Origin: Epinephelus fuscoguttatus
Taxonomy: Eukaryota; Chordata; Actinopteri; Perciformes; Serranidae
Assembly: GCF_011397635.1 (NCBI RefSeq)
Contig: NC_064767.1
Coordinates: 22,618,537-22,682,536, forward strand
DNA length: 64,000 nucleotides
Direction of reading: 5' to 3'
A model generated the notes under the pieces. That model made no database searches. It saw only the letters and a list, made by a program, of their open reading frames with translations, and was not told the origin of the DNA. Below, one piece after another: positions 1 to 13,292 of this stretch. Position 1 is the stretch's first letter. Each line of letters starts with the position of its first letter. A program made the translations under genes and the position numbers.

Positions 1-159
1 ACTGACACAGGGGGGTATCTAGCCTGTCATATTTTGACATTTAGGTCTGATAAGGGGACGTTATTTAACAAGTTGGGATGAGAACGTATTGGACTTTCAG
101 AGAGGTGTGAAGGGAGGGGGTTTTACAAAGTTATTTCAGCACCCGAAGAACAGTTCTGA

Positions 160-640
160 CATTTTCTGAACAAACGTAAATAGTCAGCTACTTGCTAGGT
201 TTGGCAACCTCTGGGGTTGAAAAATCATGCTTGAGGCTGACTTCAAAAGTGAGTCAGTCCTCACAGACCTCCATGTTGAAGGCCTTGACACACCAAGCTG
301 ATGGTCAGCCACTGGTGAAAGCTGGGCCGCTGGTGAGCATCCTTGTCAGTGTAGTGTGTCCCACACCACTGCAACTCATCAGCCCCCATTAGCTTTTTTT
401 TTTTGACCAATTCAACGGCCAAAAACAGCAGACCAGTTCATCAGCTGTAGTCTTTGCGGTGTGTTCAAGTGCAACTTTTTGGGTCGAGACTCCGCCTTAA
501 CCAAGTATGGTCACCTTGGGTCACTTCTGGCTCCAAAAATCCAAGCTTTCGACTGCCAAAACAGGAGCTCACGAACCAATGGGTGACATTATGGTGAATA
601 CGTCCATTATTTTAATACAGTATATCAACTTAAACAATAA
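160..640. repeat. Dispersed repeat copy, probable DNA-transposon relic
   Basis: Two blocks here (about 229-283 and 477-625) reappear in reverse-complement order at about 44147-44600. The first carries a 'cctccatgttgaa' motif, and the second runs from 'ccaagtatggtcacctt' to 'gtccattatttt'. The inverted block order shows that the two sites are copies of one element in opposite orientations. No coding potential is visible. The class is inferred from the non-coding, widely dispersed character; terminal repeats were not resolved. Confidence 0.55.
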
Positions 641-2460
641 GTGTTGTGTGTTGGTGAATATTCTCAGTCATCCAGGACATCTAGGTCATGGTAATCTTAA
701 GTGCCATATCATAGGCAACTCAAGCAAGTCCAGATGCTTACGATATACTGTAGCACTTAAGACAAGTGTTGTATTTACTGCTTTTGTCTGCGGTCCTCAA
801 GTGGCCAAACAAGTTGTTGTAATTTCAAGTTGTGCATAAATTGTGTGCTTAAAAACGTTACACACGCCTTAGTACTGCACCAGGTTGTTGCTACAGAGAC
901 TTTAAAGCATAGCAAATATGCAACATGATCATGTAAACCTGATTTCATTTATATAGTTTCCCACAAACATTATGATTATTCGTTAAATCTGTGGGGGGTC
1001 TGAACACAGAGAAATACACTTCACCACTCTGTGATGATGTACTTAATCTGTGCTGACTATTAGACACTCAACAGGCAGACATTAAACATCCTCTCTGTCT
1101 TCCCAAAAACTCCTCCATGATTCATATCTGTTTCACAACCGCATATTTGTCTTGCTCCTTCCCATGTCTGCGCTTCTTCTGTCTGGGGGATGCTCCTGAC
1201 CTCTTGGTATTGTAATAAATGATATTTGAGAAAAAAGAGCAAGAAAAGAGGGTCTTTTTTTCCTGATGAGTGTCAGCATATGAGTATCTTATGTCACTTC
1301 AATGTATGAACACATTTTAACCACTAGGTGGCTCCCTGCATTTGCAAATATAGTAATTAGGCTCCAGCGTTACCTACAGACTGCAGTGAGGCGTAATAGT
1401 CACAGTGTGGCCAGTTAGGTTTATGTCTTCATATTTTAAGAAATATTCAAGTATTCTGCTGAAATTAGTCTTTCAGGGATCTTTCAAGGCCCTCCCTCGG
1501 CCTCAAGATGAAACAGCCTGCAAGAAGTGATTATGGAGATATTACCTGAGCAAAGCAACAGAGCGGGGTAATAAAGCTGCTGGTGTAATTAAGATTAGAG
1601 CTGTTTTCACTGGTTCTGACAGGCACCAGACACCCACGCCGGACTGGGTAAGAAAATGTGGAGGAAGGCAGGGAGGGGAGAAAGTTGAGAGAAAGAGAGG
1701 CATGGCTAATCTCTACAGTCTCATGCCCATGGGCACAGAGTGTGGGGGAGAAGGATGTGAAGCCGTGATGAGGAGGGTGAGGAGGCGTAACACCGGGATG
1801 ATTACAGGGTGAGAGAACATGTGAGCAGGCGAGTGAAAGTTTGGGAAGATGGGGAGGGGTCGTAGGTCAGGCTGGGTGAAGCTGAGCACTAAGAGGAGGC
1901 ACGTCTGTAAAGCTGCACAGATCATATGAAAACATAAGACTGTATTTATACTGTAACATAAGATTTACAGTCTCACTAGATGACAATCGCTCACAATTAC
2001 TTAACTACTCCACCCCTTGGCATATCCTGACAACAGCCATAAAACTCACAATGTACAGTAAATGTCAGCAGCGATCCCCTAACAATAAACAATGATTTAT
2101 TACCATAAATTATGTTTTTATAAGGCTGTTTTGGGGGCCGAGGATGTCATATAAACATAAACAAACAGCCTGCTGTGGCTAGGCTCAGTTAACATACACA
2201 TTCCTATCTCATGCATGTCAGGTTTATGTTCAATCGTGAACTGCAGTCTAAATATACATAGGATTTAATTTAGATTGCTTTAGAGTCTTTTTCTCTTTTA
2301 TCGATTCAATCACATGAAGTGGGTGGCCAAACAGTTCTGTTTGTTCCTTGCATTTCTTTTTTCTTACAGTATGTGTATCGGCATTGCGCATGTGTACAGG
2401 CATGAACATTGTGTATGTGTGGTTAAGAAACCACTGCATGATTTGTGGGTTAAACTCTGA
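641..2460. other. Intergenic, nothing recognised
   Basis: AT-rich single-copy-looking sequence with no exon that I could tie to a family. Short open frames on both strands have no recognisable protein similarity and no splice context. Confidence 0.5.
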
Positions 2461-2462
2461 CT

Positions 2463-2545
2463 CATTCTGTCCATATATTGAAGTGTCCCTGAGCAAGACA
2501 CTGAACCCCATCGGTGTGTAAGTGTGTATACATGGGTTCATAAGA
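2463..2545. repeat. SINE-body fragment
   Basis: The string 'ctgagcaagacactgaaccc' followed by 'ggtgtgtaagtgtgt' is the internal body of a common fish SINE family. The same body recurs at 26458-26530 in a longer copy. No tRNA-like head remains, so this is a truncated piece. Confidence 0.55.
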
Positions 2546-2879
2546 GGCACATTCTGAAGCACAAAAGATGGGGGACAAATTAAAGGAAAAACCTGAGTAA
2601 AAGGAAAGCATTAAATGCAGATGCTTCCATGCACCAGAGCTCACTGAATCATTTGGGAATTATGAAAATGATGTGAATAAAATGCTACAGCCTTTACATT
2701 CACCAGACAACAACCTAATTTCACACCTATGGAAGATTTTGAACCAACCTATAAGAAAATCACCTACACCAAAATCAACATAACACCTAATCATATAAGA
2801 TAAACTTTCATTTTAAATGATTCAGCTATGTGTGTGAATGTCTCTGAGGCTATATGTCATTTGTTTTTTTTTCTTTGTG

Positions 2880-3110
2880 TGTCAGCATGGGTTTTCTCCG
2901 TATACTCCGGCTTCCTTCCACAATCCAAAGACATGCAGGTTAGGTTGATTGGTGAATGTGAATGTGAATGTGAGTGTGAATGATGGTCTGTCTCTATGTA
3001 TCAGCCCTGCTATAGTCTGGCACCATGTCCAGGGTGTACCCTGCTTCTCGCCCAATGTCAGCTGGGATAGACTACAGCACCCCTGCGACCGGTTACGGAA
3101 GCGTATGTAA
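2880..3110 (+). repeat. LINE 3'-end fragment
   Basis: The segment runs from 'tactccggcttccttccaca' through 'aaagacatgcaggttaggtt' to 'cgcccaatgtcagctgggat'. I recognise it as a very common fish non-LTR retrotransposon 3' region. A second, shorter piece with the same 'atgtcagctgggatag' core is at 54850-54922. It is non-coding and 5' truncated. Confidence 0.6.
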
Positions 3111-3744
3111 TGTATATAAATGAGGGAATACCTTGTGGAGAAATGGTGTTCATCCTTCCAATAAAGTTTCACAGATTTGGCAAGGAGCACTTTAGCTGTT
3201 CTGGAGGCCCATGGTGGCCTGACTCATACTTACATAATTAATGTTGGTTCTTCCTTTAATTTGTCCTCTATCTGCCAATATTAAAATGCAGTCCATTCAC
3301 CAAAATGAATGATTAAGCAATCAAATTGATAATAAACCATCAATAATGCTGCTGTGTTTGCAGTGACAATGCTAACATGGTGTTCACCATGTTTGTGTTA
3401 ACTGGTGAGTCAGAGAATGTTTTGCAGGTATTTGGTCAAAAACAATCAAAATTTTGACTCGACGATGACACCAACAAAAGTTAAGCCAGCACCAAAATTA
3501 CTACAATTCATCCTGAGGGGGGTATGAATGTGTGTACCAAATTTCACGGCAATCCAGTAGATGTGGAAACATTTCACTAAAAACAAATGTCGACCTCGTG
3601 GTGGCACAGGATAAAAGGTCTGAGGATCACCAATGTCAGTAGGTTTCATCCTGCGGTGCCATGACTGTCTGTTAAAAATTTTGTGGCAATTTGTCTAGTA
3701 TTGGTTAAACTATTTTAGTCTGGACCAAAATCGTTGACATATTA

Positions 3745-4135
3745 AGTGATACCCGTTAAATTATATTATTACACGGCTTAGTTGAATACTTGATTCCAAT
3801 TGGTCAATTATGGCATTCTACGGTCTATTATTCATGAATAATAGACCGTTGCAATAGATAACAGACCAACATTGTGGAAGCAGTTCTGATCATAGACACG
3901 TAGCGGAAGCAGTAAAATCATTTTTAAATCGAAATTTTGTGCCAGAATATTTATTTCTTTAGTAAGTAGCTATGTAACTAGCAGGGTAGTGTACAGCAGG
4001 CAGGTCATTATTGCAAAATGAACCCCCTTCATCACCCTTGAAACACTCCTCAGGACCACTCTGCTTCACTTCGAGGTCTAGCATCACTCTGTCGAGGTTC
4101 ATTTAGCAGTAATGACCCGCTTGCTGTACATTATC
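3745..4135. repeat. Foldback (MITE-like) element with perfect palindrome
   Basis: Positions 3820-3849 form a perfect 30-bp palindrome without a loop, centred on 'attcatgaat'. Further on, about 3990-4025 ('gtacagcaggcaggtcatta') is an imperfect inverted repeat of about 4095-4133 ('taatgacccgcttgctgtac'). The pair would fold back over 70 bases of spacer. There is no coding frame. This looks like a non-autonomous DNA transposon or two nested ones; the outer boundaries are uncertain. Confidence 0.55.
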
Positions 4136-4139
4136 CATT

Positions 4140-5039
4140 GCATATTACATTTGTCATTACATGTCTTACATCTGCAGTTTCTGCAGCACTGCTCAGACAC
4201 TCTCACTTATTCTATACCATAAATGCCACAAATAACCTGGATGCTAAGCCGGAAACAAGTGGAACAAATACACAAAAGTGTCTTTGTTGGAGATTTAAGG
4301 AGATTTATGTAGCTTACTTTGGCCCCTACGAGGAGTCAGGGGGTGTGTGCGTGAGCTCCGTGACTCTTAATGCTTGTTCCAGTAGGCCTCTACTGTGCCC
4401 AAACAAGCTTACACCTCAGCCAAACCTGCGTCAACTGATTATGCTGGCTTACATTTACACATGTGTAAGTGTGTCAAAGGGTCTCTGTTGGTTCTTGTGG
4501 TGTTTTATCACACATCCATCGAATGGTGAGACTAGAGTCAGTGTTGCATTAAACTGCAAACTAAGTGGAACTTGTTTATGACAATTTCTAACACTGCTTT
4601 TTGTTTACTGACGCAAGCTGCAGCCTATTTCGTCAACCCTCACACTTGTTGACACAGTGTTCTAATAAATGGATGCTGTGTGACTTTGGCCTTGGAAATG
4701 AAACATGTTTCTGATCTTTTGAAGGAACTGAATCACACAGATCCTCACAACAAAGTTAAATTACACAGAGGAAAACAAGAGGAAGATGTGTAGGGGACAA
4801 GTAATTCTGGAAAGCGGGGTCACCGATCTCCTCTGCGGTTCAAGGGTGCACACAAATTACTGCTAATTCTAAGAATGTGTATGTGTGCGAGAAAGTTAGT
4901 TTTGTATTAATTCTTTAAAAAAATAATGTTTAACTAGCCTTAATAGTAAATGTGACTCACTGAACAAATGACCCCAAGCTGAACAGTTTTCACCTTGACA
5001 TACAGGGTGGAATGCTAAACCAGCTGAGAGTGGCATTGT

Positions 5040-5081
<42 letters not shown>

Positions 5082-5321
5082 CTGATTAGCAGTTATTGGA
5101 GCAACAGGGGCACTGACTCGCAAACCTTTCTGAGCGTCACATCATGGCACTCATGGATTACCCAACTTTGGCTTTTTCTTTTGACCAACGATCATCCATC
5201 TAGCTAACGGACAGCTATGCGTCTAGAATGCTACTTTAGTAACTACAAGGCCACCAGCTATTTCAGATAGTGTGTGAAAAGTGTGAAGGTTGCATTTTTA
5301 TACAGTGGAGTATTTGAGGTC
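4140..5321. other. Upstream region of tmem72, with (GT)20 at 5042-5081
   Basis: No exon is recognised in this stretch. A pure (GT)n microsatellite of 40 bases lies about 240 bases upstream of the tmem72 start codon. A weak TATA-like 'ttttatac' occurs at 5296-5303. It is too close to the ATG to be a convincing core promoter unless the leader is very short, so the tmem72 promoter is not assigned. Confidence 0.4.
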
Positions 5322-8300
5322 ATGGGGAACTCAGAGAGTGTTTGGTGGATTGTGGTGGAGTGCGCCTGCAGGATCCTTGGTGTTTCCACAGCAACAGGTA
5401 AGATATGAATATAAAAGCAAACAGAAATCTATAACAAGATTAAAATCTGACTCTTGTGTATCTCTTATTGTTTCAGTATGGGCATCATTTTGATCTTTGG
5501 ATACACTAACAGATGCATAACAGACTCCATGTCCTCTCTCTGATACGTTCCGCAGTCATGCTATTTTAAAAATACAAATAAGGGCAATGTTTGGGGTTAT
5601 AAAATGCTTAAAGGGACAGTTTCCCCCAAAATCAAAAACAGATACTTTTCCTCTTACCTTTCGTGCTATTTATCAATCTAGATTGTGTTGGTGTGAGTTG
5701 CCAAGGGTTGACGATATCGGGTGTAGTAATGTCTGTCTTGCCTCAAATCTAATGAAACTAGATGACACAGCTTGTGGTGCTCAAAGCACCAAAAAATACA
5801 TCTGAAAAACTAAACAGCAATGTCTCTTTCCAGAAATCATGACCCGGTTACTCAAGATAATCCACAGATGTTATTGTGAGCAGTTTCATGTAGGAACTAT
5901 TTTCTTTCGACAGAACTACACCCACCAACCATACCACTGCGCAGAGGAAGGTGTGCTTCTAGCTCACCTAGCACTATTGAGCTAGCTAACATTACACCAT
6001 TAATGTTTACATCTCATGCTGAGTACGAGCGTCTCACCCATGGGTCAATGCACACTTCCTTCTGCACAGTGATAGGGTTGGTGGGTGCAGATCAGTAGAA
6101 AGAAAATAGTTCAAGGTCGGTGGATTATCTTGAGTAACCACATCATGATTTCCGGCAAGAGACATTGCTGTTTAGTTTTTCAGATATATTTTTTGGCGCT
6201 TTGAGCTCCACAAGCTGAGTGCCATCTAGTCCCATTATATTTGAAAGAAGGCAGACATCTCCACGGCCAATACCTCCAAGCTCACACCAAAAACAATCTA
6301 GACTGATAAACAGCTCTACAGGTACGAGAAAAAATATTTGTTTTTAACTTTAGGGTGAATTGGCCCTTTAAGGATTTCATGAACTCAAATAGTTAGGAGG
6401 TCAGGTGGTAATGTTGGCCAACTGTACTCTTGACCTCCAAGAACACCACACCATGTCTCGCATGATATGTAGAGCATATGAAAATATACTTGATCATACA
6501 TAAACTCAGTATTACGGTCCCTCCTCTGTTTTCTTCAGGCACACAGGGACAGATTGCACGCAGCTTTCTCAGCCACATTAAATCATCATGGGGGAAATAG
6601 CTCTCTGGTTGCTGCTTCCATCAAAAAATATGGGACCCCCTCCACTTAAATCCAAACAGCTGCAGACACTGAACATTTACTGAGAGACATGTGCCTCAAA
6701 TCACACCAAAACCAGGCCTCTGCATCCAGCTGGCTTACAGGGCTTGCATGATCACAAGCTGGTATACATTCACACCTATATGAGCTGTCTGTGCTTTCTC
6801 TGTATGTGTGTATCTTTATGGTCTGTCTACATGTGCCTCTGTCTCTCTGTCTGTGTGTTCACATGTCTACATGCCTGTGTTTGCCTGTCTGCCACTGTGT
6901 GTGTTCTGTAGGCAGATACATGTGCCGGGAGCACATACATGTTAATACCCAGCTGGTCTATATGCAGCGCTAATTCCTCTCACACTCTATAAACTACCAG
7001 AAACTATTCAGACGCATTCCCCCGATTTCCCCTTTGGTGCAGATTCTATCTCTGAATTTCTGGTAAGCCAGAGAAATTGTTTCCATGTGTTTAGTGGTGA
7101 TCACCACTCAACCACCTTTTATACCTCACAGGGAAAAGATTGATCCACTAAACAGGCTTTTCTTTATAGTTTTAAAGACTTTGTTGTCATCTGATTTTAT
7201 ATCTTTCCATGTGTGTTCAAGTGTGTTTTAGTGTCATCACACAGATTTGGGAATCTTCACAACAAAGAAATAGTTTGACATTTTGGGTTTCTTGCAGAGA
7301 GTTAGATAAGAGGACTGATTCCAATCTGCTCATCCAATTTTTGAGAATAAAGCGAATAAGTATTTCCCTAAATGTTGAACCATTCCTTTAAAATACTAGG
7401 AATGTAGTGGTAGCAGAAGTATAAAATCAGATAAAATCACTTTATTGTTCTCTTCAGAAAAAATTCTCTTGGCACAGTGAAGACTGAGGTTAAGGACGTC
7501 TGTAGAGGAGATTCAGCATCCTGCTAAGGTTGATCTTGCAGACAAAGTTTTTACAATAAATCTGTACATTAATTTACACATAAACCAAAGATGTCACGGA
7601 AGGCCTATCAACATACCATGACGTCTGATTACCTCTTCACCTGCAAGTGGCAAGTCTTTTTAAAATGTTGTGATTCCCCGGCAGAGGATCTGTGATGTAT
7701 TAAGTGCACTCATATAAAATTGCCCAGCCGCCAGCAGTGATATGGTAATTACAAGCATGAGTAAGCGATTATCAACATTTTGTGACCATGACGGAAACTA
7801 TTGCAACAATTACCAACATTAAGTGCTCTTCAAAAATCTTCACATAACGTAGACTATATAATATCATTTCAGTACTGCCCGCTGGGGCTTGGACTATGAG
7901 TTCAAGCTGGATCACTTCAGGGCAACTCAAGTCAGTCTTAAAAGTCTGACGAGGGGAGAAATGGTTTTCAGCCAGGACACAAATTAGTCACAACTGCTTC
8001 AAACATCATGGCTGCAAGAACACAGTAAAGACTACCTTGAAAGCAATATGACAAAGTAACATTAAAACAATGAGAGAGAAGAGGAGAAGCAGCAGAATAC
8101 AAAGCTGCATCGCAGTGGAAATTAAAACAGTGACATTTAAACACCCAGGTTTAAACCAATTGACCTGCTGGTGCAACTCTGCATGCAACTATAAGGAGAA
8201 AATCATGAACTTAGTCTGACATCTGGTGGAGAGAACCTGCTCACCATTAACTCTCTGAATTTAAAAAAGGGACATTATCTTCCTGTTTCTTTTTCAGTGC

Positions 8301-11047
8301 TGTGTGCTGTGGGCGCGGAGACCCTACAACAGGGAGAATTCAACAGCCTCGGCATCTACCTGGTGTAAGTGCTTAGTATTTGCAGTACACCTCATAATAC
8401 ACTATGAATTTAAACCTACCACAGCACTTCTGACACTGGCTTTCTTGAGACCAAACTGGTGGCATTCCCGAGTTACAAATACACTGCCTGGATTTTAATA
8501 TGGCAAAAAATGTGTGACTTTACAGCTTGTAAAGACAATTACAACACTGTACCTGCTTATATAATCACACAAACAGTGAATACACACACACATGCATGGA
8601 GATGCTGGGAAGGAGTCAGAGGGATGAAGCGAGGTGCAGAGGGTATTATCTCTGTGGCTCGCAGCCAAACTCCCACAGAGCTGCAGGAACACATCTCCCA
8701 GGGGAGACCAGAAATGCACAACTGTTTATTCTTTCAGTACACACAAATGCAGATGAATGCTGCACTCACACACAGAGAAACACACAACTCAGCGATAACT
8801 CTTTAAAGAGAGGGCAGTGTTTGATGATGGTTAGTCTGCGGGCATTTTTCTGGATGACTGGATTGAAGGGTTATCAGACAATTAAAACGCACAACTGAGA
8901 CAGGGCCTATACTGTAGCAACAAACAGTAAAAAAAAAAAAAAAAAAAACACAAATGCCAAGTCCTTTACAGCACATGAAGATGATATCTCTTCACTTGAA
9001 GCATCAGTTTAGAAAATGCTAGGCATAATACACATAAAATGACATATTTAGATCTAGTTGAGAATTTGTTTACTGATGTCATCACTGTCACTGTATCAGT
9101 ATCATCTGGCTCTGAACACATTTCTCCTCCCAGGGTTTCATCTATTGGCATCATGATGTTTGAGCTGGCCTATTTCCTGGACATGCTTCTGATCATGTGT
9201 CTGCCGTGAGTACACAACCTTTATTTGCATCATCTATGTTTTGCATAGATAGCATGACTGCAGAGAGGAAAAAGACATCAAGTTAAATTCTCTAAGGTGA
9301 TTTAACCAACTATAAAGTTTGCAAAGCAGGTGAAAAAGTCCTAAATCTGAACATGGATTGTCAGTTTTATTAGTTTATGTTATCATAGCTGTGTTCTGGA
9401 TTGCATACTTTTCCACTTTTAGTAAGTACTGCACCTGCCCTTACAAAGTACGTACTGTTGCGTGCAGTATGCATCCAACCGGGACATGCTATTTTGTTAA
9501 CATTGGCACTGAACTTTGACCCCGTTATATTTGTCACCTCTGAGATAAAAGAGAACACCATTCATGAGCTTGCCAGAGATACTGTGACATACTATATGTC
9601 TGCCATATCAGCATTCACATAATTACTGTCAAAAGAATTTAAAATTGTAAGAATGTGACTTTTCCGTCCTCGTTGCCTCGGTCCTCTTCTCCTGATCTTT
9701 CTTTCTCTGTAGCTGTCCTCCAGACTGGCAGCTGTTTGTGCTGTGGGGGAAGATGGCTCGCATCGGAGGCTTCCATAAGTTCCTCTATTACTCCATTATG
9801 TCAGTGGTCTGCTTCCTGCACCCTGTGTTGGTGTGGCATGCAATTATCCCAGGTAACATAACCCTGGCAAGTGCCATGCTTACACTGGTAATTACAGTAG
9901 TTTATTGCACCGTTAGCTACATAATGAGGCTTTTTAGCAGCAGACATTTTCACTTGTTACAGAATAGGAAACACGTACATGTAGCTGCAGCCTTGTCTCC
10001 TAGAAATTACTACTTTTTAATTATGTTGTTGTGGCAACGTAATTGCTGCATGGATTATGTTCAGAGACAATGTTTCTTTCAGGAAACAAAGCATCGCATT
10101 CATGTCAAGGCTTCAGAGACCTTGATAGCAGGAACTTGGGGTTGCATCCAGACTCCTGTCTTTAGTTTGTGCAACAAAAGTTTAAGGTTAGGGAAAGATT
10201 GTGATTTTGGATTGATTTAAAATGTTAATAAAGAAGGAGAGTAAAAAAGAATGCTGTTGCCACTAAGTGTGGATAGTTTTGGCAGAAAACAACCAAAATA
10301 TATCACTGAACCTTTTGCTGATACGTTCAGTATCAACATATTTGTGATTTGATAGGCAGGTTTTCAGCATTACATTTCTCTCAAGACAGATTTATTCCAA
10401 AATATTCTGGGAGACAGGGCTGTGAAGATTTAATAACATTAACCTTGATTTAAGTGCCCCAGTAAGTCATGTCAGTGTGACAGTGAGCCAGCATGTACAA
10501 TATGAGGACCCTGAAACTGAAGCAGCTAAATGGAATTCAGACATTTCCTACTGTAAAATGTCGAAATGTCTTCTCTGGAAAGAAACAAATATATTTTCTG
10601 TTTGCAGGGATCATGCTTCTGGTGACGGCCGTTTTCAACTTCATACTAAGCAAGAAAACAAAGATCAAATCGCTCAAAAGGCCGCAGGAGAGCCACAGCG
10701 ACCAAGGCCCGACCACTGTCTGTGTGACAGAAGGGACAGCCTCAAACAGCACCGCCTCATTCTTCCACATGACAATGGGAAGGAGAGGTGGGGGACTGGC
10801 TCTAACATCCAGAGACCGCTGCCTCAGCCCGGGAGAGAGAGGAGAGAGCGTCCAGGCCATGCTGGAGCTGGAGCAGACAGCAGCACCTAAAGGCACAGAC
10901 AGGGAGAGGAGGAGGTGGAAAGAAAGGAGACTGATAAGCTTGAGAAATAGGGAGGAGCCTGTGGAGAGAGAGATGGAGGAGATGGAGGGCTACAGTGAGC
11001 CAGAGCCAGACACCACCTCAGACACTGCGCCTATGATTACTGACTGA
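5322..11047 (+). CDS. tmem72: Transmembrane protein 72 (five coding exons)
   Basis: Coding exons are 5322-5397, 8298-8364, 9134-9205, 9713-9852 and 10608-11047. All join in phase with GT/AG introns, giving 795 nt and 264 residues (human TMEM72 is about 275). The protein is a multi-pass membrane protein of unknown molecular function; the mammalian gene is known for kidney expression. Four hydrophobic stretches are visible, at roughly residues 10-32, 46-72, 90-115 and 117-132. They are followed by a long charged cytosolic-type tail. Diagnostic matches to human TMEM72 are the exon-1 pattern E-x-x-C-R-x-L-G, 'CFLHPVLVW' in exon 4 and a C-terminal 'SEPEPDTTSDTAP'. The isolated exon 1 was found by its splice phase and this similarity. 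The tail between residues 150 and 240 is poorly conserved and rich in R/E. Intron 1 carries a 764-bp foldback element. Identification is confident; exon 1 slightly less so. Confidence 0.93.
5608..6371. repeat. 764-bp foldback transposon flanked by TTAA
   Basis: The element begins 'ttaaagggacag' and ends 'ggccctttaa', with TTAA at both extremes. The left arm (about 5608-5956) and right arm (about 6049-6371) are imperfect reverse complements along their whole length, for example 'aaaaactaaacagcaatgtc' on the left. A spacer of about 90 bases separates them. It lies in intron 1 of tmem72 and has no transposase frame, so it is a non-autonomous foldback element. TTAA ends suggest a piggyBac-type target, but this is inference. 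Confidence 0.8.
6372..8297. other. tmem72 intron 1, remainder
   Basis: Intronic. A repeat end at about 7249-7392 ('tagtttgacattttggg' to 'ttgaaccattcctttaaaat') resembles one arm of the element at 35090-36105. Nothing else is recognised. Confidence 0.45.
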
Positions 11048-11339
11048 ATGTCCCTCTGCTCTCAGACTGAGCTCCTTCCTGATATCACACAAAGGAAAGT
11101 ATGTGTATTGTATTCATACTGACTGAGTGCAATGAGCTGGTGCTACACTGTTAGCTGACAATAACATTTTAAAATTGCTTTTGAGCATTTTGGAGTGTTC
11201 AATGTGTAATTTATGTAATTAGACAACTAAAATATGAAGATTATTAGATTTTTTTATTAAATGTTCCACTAATTTGTATATTTTTTATTTCAAACATTTA
11301 ATTTTTAAGCACTTTGATCTGCAGATGCACAAATTCAAA

Positions 11340-11345
11340 ATTAAA
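11340..11345 (+). terminator. Probable tmem72 poly(A) signal ATTAAA
   Basis: An ATTAAA variant hexamer lies 293 bases after the tmem72 stop codon and is followed by GT-rich sequence ('gagcatgtgggtgg'). No canonical AATAAA was seen between the stop codon and here. Confidence 0.4.
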
Positions 11346-13291
11346 CCATTTGTACCTACACGAGCATGTGGGTGGCTTTTAGTCTGATTTTTGCAAAGCC
11401 AGCACGGATTGAAGAGAAGACATTAAGGCAATCCAATCCAGTTACTGCAGCATGCATTATTCATGAGGTAATAAATTAGATCAACTGTTATATTCACTCA
11501 ACGTCAGAGAAAATGTGAAAGGGAGTAGCGAGCGTTAGAGCCTGTGCAGGTGCGTGTGTTAGTCACATTCAAGTCTCCTTATTGTGTGTTTGTCATGTGC
11601 AAGCGGTGACCATGGAGACGGAGCTCTGGGAGGAGTACTCACGTTATTATGGTGATGAGAAAACCATCAGATCACCCACCAGAGCGCCACCATAGCCATA
11701 GACCCACGTTTCACCCAAACATCACACCAACCAAACATAATTACAAGTATTATTCATGCATTGATAATGTCGTACGCTGCACATTGATGCTATGAACAGG
11801 GTGTGTGAATCAGACTCTATAAATCACTCTGAAATTAGCATATTTCTGATACAAAAGCGGGTATGAAAAGCCTGTATTTGTTTTTGTTTTGTTTTATCAC
11901 ACTAAAAATGATACAATTCTCCATTCAGACGTTCCTCTTTTGTTCAGGTCATAAATCAATACTGTTTTGTTCTGTCAACACACACACACACACACACACA
12001 CACACTGTACACACACTGTATTCCTCAGTCTTTTGTTCACTGAATTGTAGATATATAACTCGATGTAGCTTTAAGAGGCAATCTCTCCACAGCATCAAAG
12101 CTAAGGAGAGAATCAATAAAAGCAGAGAGGCTCATTCATCAGAAAGCACCTCACTGAGAATGGGGGCCAGCAGGCAGCAGACGCGTGAAAACGCATTGCT
12201 GGTTAAAGAACTGGGCTATTCTCTATTTCTGACACAGATTACATGCCCAGCAGCTACACAGTGTCATACATTCTTTCAGCATTTTAAACAGGTCTCTTTT
12301 TCACAATATATCAAAGCCATGACATGTGAGTGCAGTCAGGAGGGATGAGATGTTCTGGTGTTTTGTGGTGAGAACAGAAAGTCTTTGTCCAGAGTTTGCT
12401 GAGGCAGATAATCAGGGCTGTATTATCATCTTCACAATGATCTCTGGTCAATTAGGAACTGAGTGACCCAACACTGGAGAGGAAGAGAGCGTCAGTATTT
12501 CCAGTCTGCTTCCATCGAGTCTGCCACATCCTTTAGACTGAGCTGTTCTCTTTAGGGGAAGTTATTCAGCTGCTGGAACAACTTACTTCCTCTTTGCACG
12601 TTAAATCATAAATCCTATTCAGACAGAGAGAGAGGGAGACTTCCTACAGTTTTTGTTTCCACCCTACAATAGTTTCCTAGATGGCAGATCCAGGCGCAAA
12701 AACAGGATGGGGGAAATAAATCTTTACAGGTCACAGAGACTTCTTCCTTCAGTGCTGAGCTGGAAAAAACAGGATAGGTACTGTAGAGGTAAACGGAGTT
12801 CAGTTTTCTTATCACTGCATATGCAAAGACAGAAAAAAAGAATGAAGATAACTGGTTTATTGTATCATTGTTTATGCAATGGCTTTGATTTGAATCTGTC
12901 AAACCACATAATGTAGCACACACATATTATAAAACAACAAAGCCCAGCTGGCATTCTAATGTTTATTCAATGTCAAATCAATGCCATTCACCATGGTTGA
13001 ATCACTGTTGAATTATGATTTAATTTTGAAAGATAAATCAATATAGATTTTGAGACAGATGTTGATTCAGTGTTGTTTCATAAACTTCAAATGTTGTTTT
13101 CAAAGTTGAAACAATCTTTCTGACATTTTAATGTTGATTTTGTTAACCTTTGTACAACTATTAGAATTAAAAGTTGTTTCAACGTTGTTTTAATGTTGAA
13201 ACATTAACAACTGACATAAGTTTAACATTGAAGGTCAGTCATGTGTCGGCTGGGGAGAAGGGCCAATCAAATCCTGCACCTTTTTATCCAT
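11346..13291. other. Intergenic between tmem72 and rassf4 leader
   Basis: It contains a (CA)n tract at 11979-12005. At about 12940-13245 there is an AT-rich, internally iterated stretch with repeated 'tgttgattca' and 'gttgaaac' motifs on a degenerate period. That type of simple-sequence-derived repeat is common in fish. No exon recognised. Confidence 0.45.
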
Positions 13292-13292
13292 T

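Noticed and set aside
10537-10896. Open frame of 119 codons antisense to tmem72
   Set aside because: Shadow of the GC-rich last exon of tmem72; no own conservation or signals.
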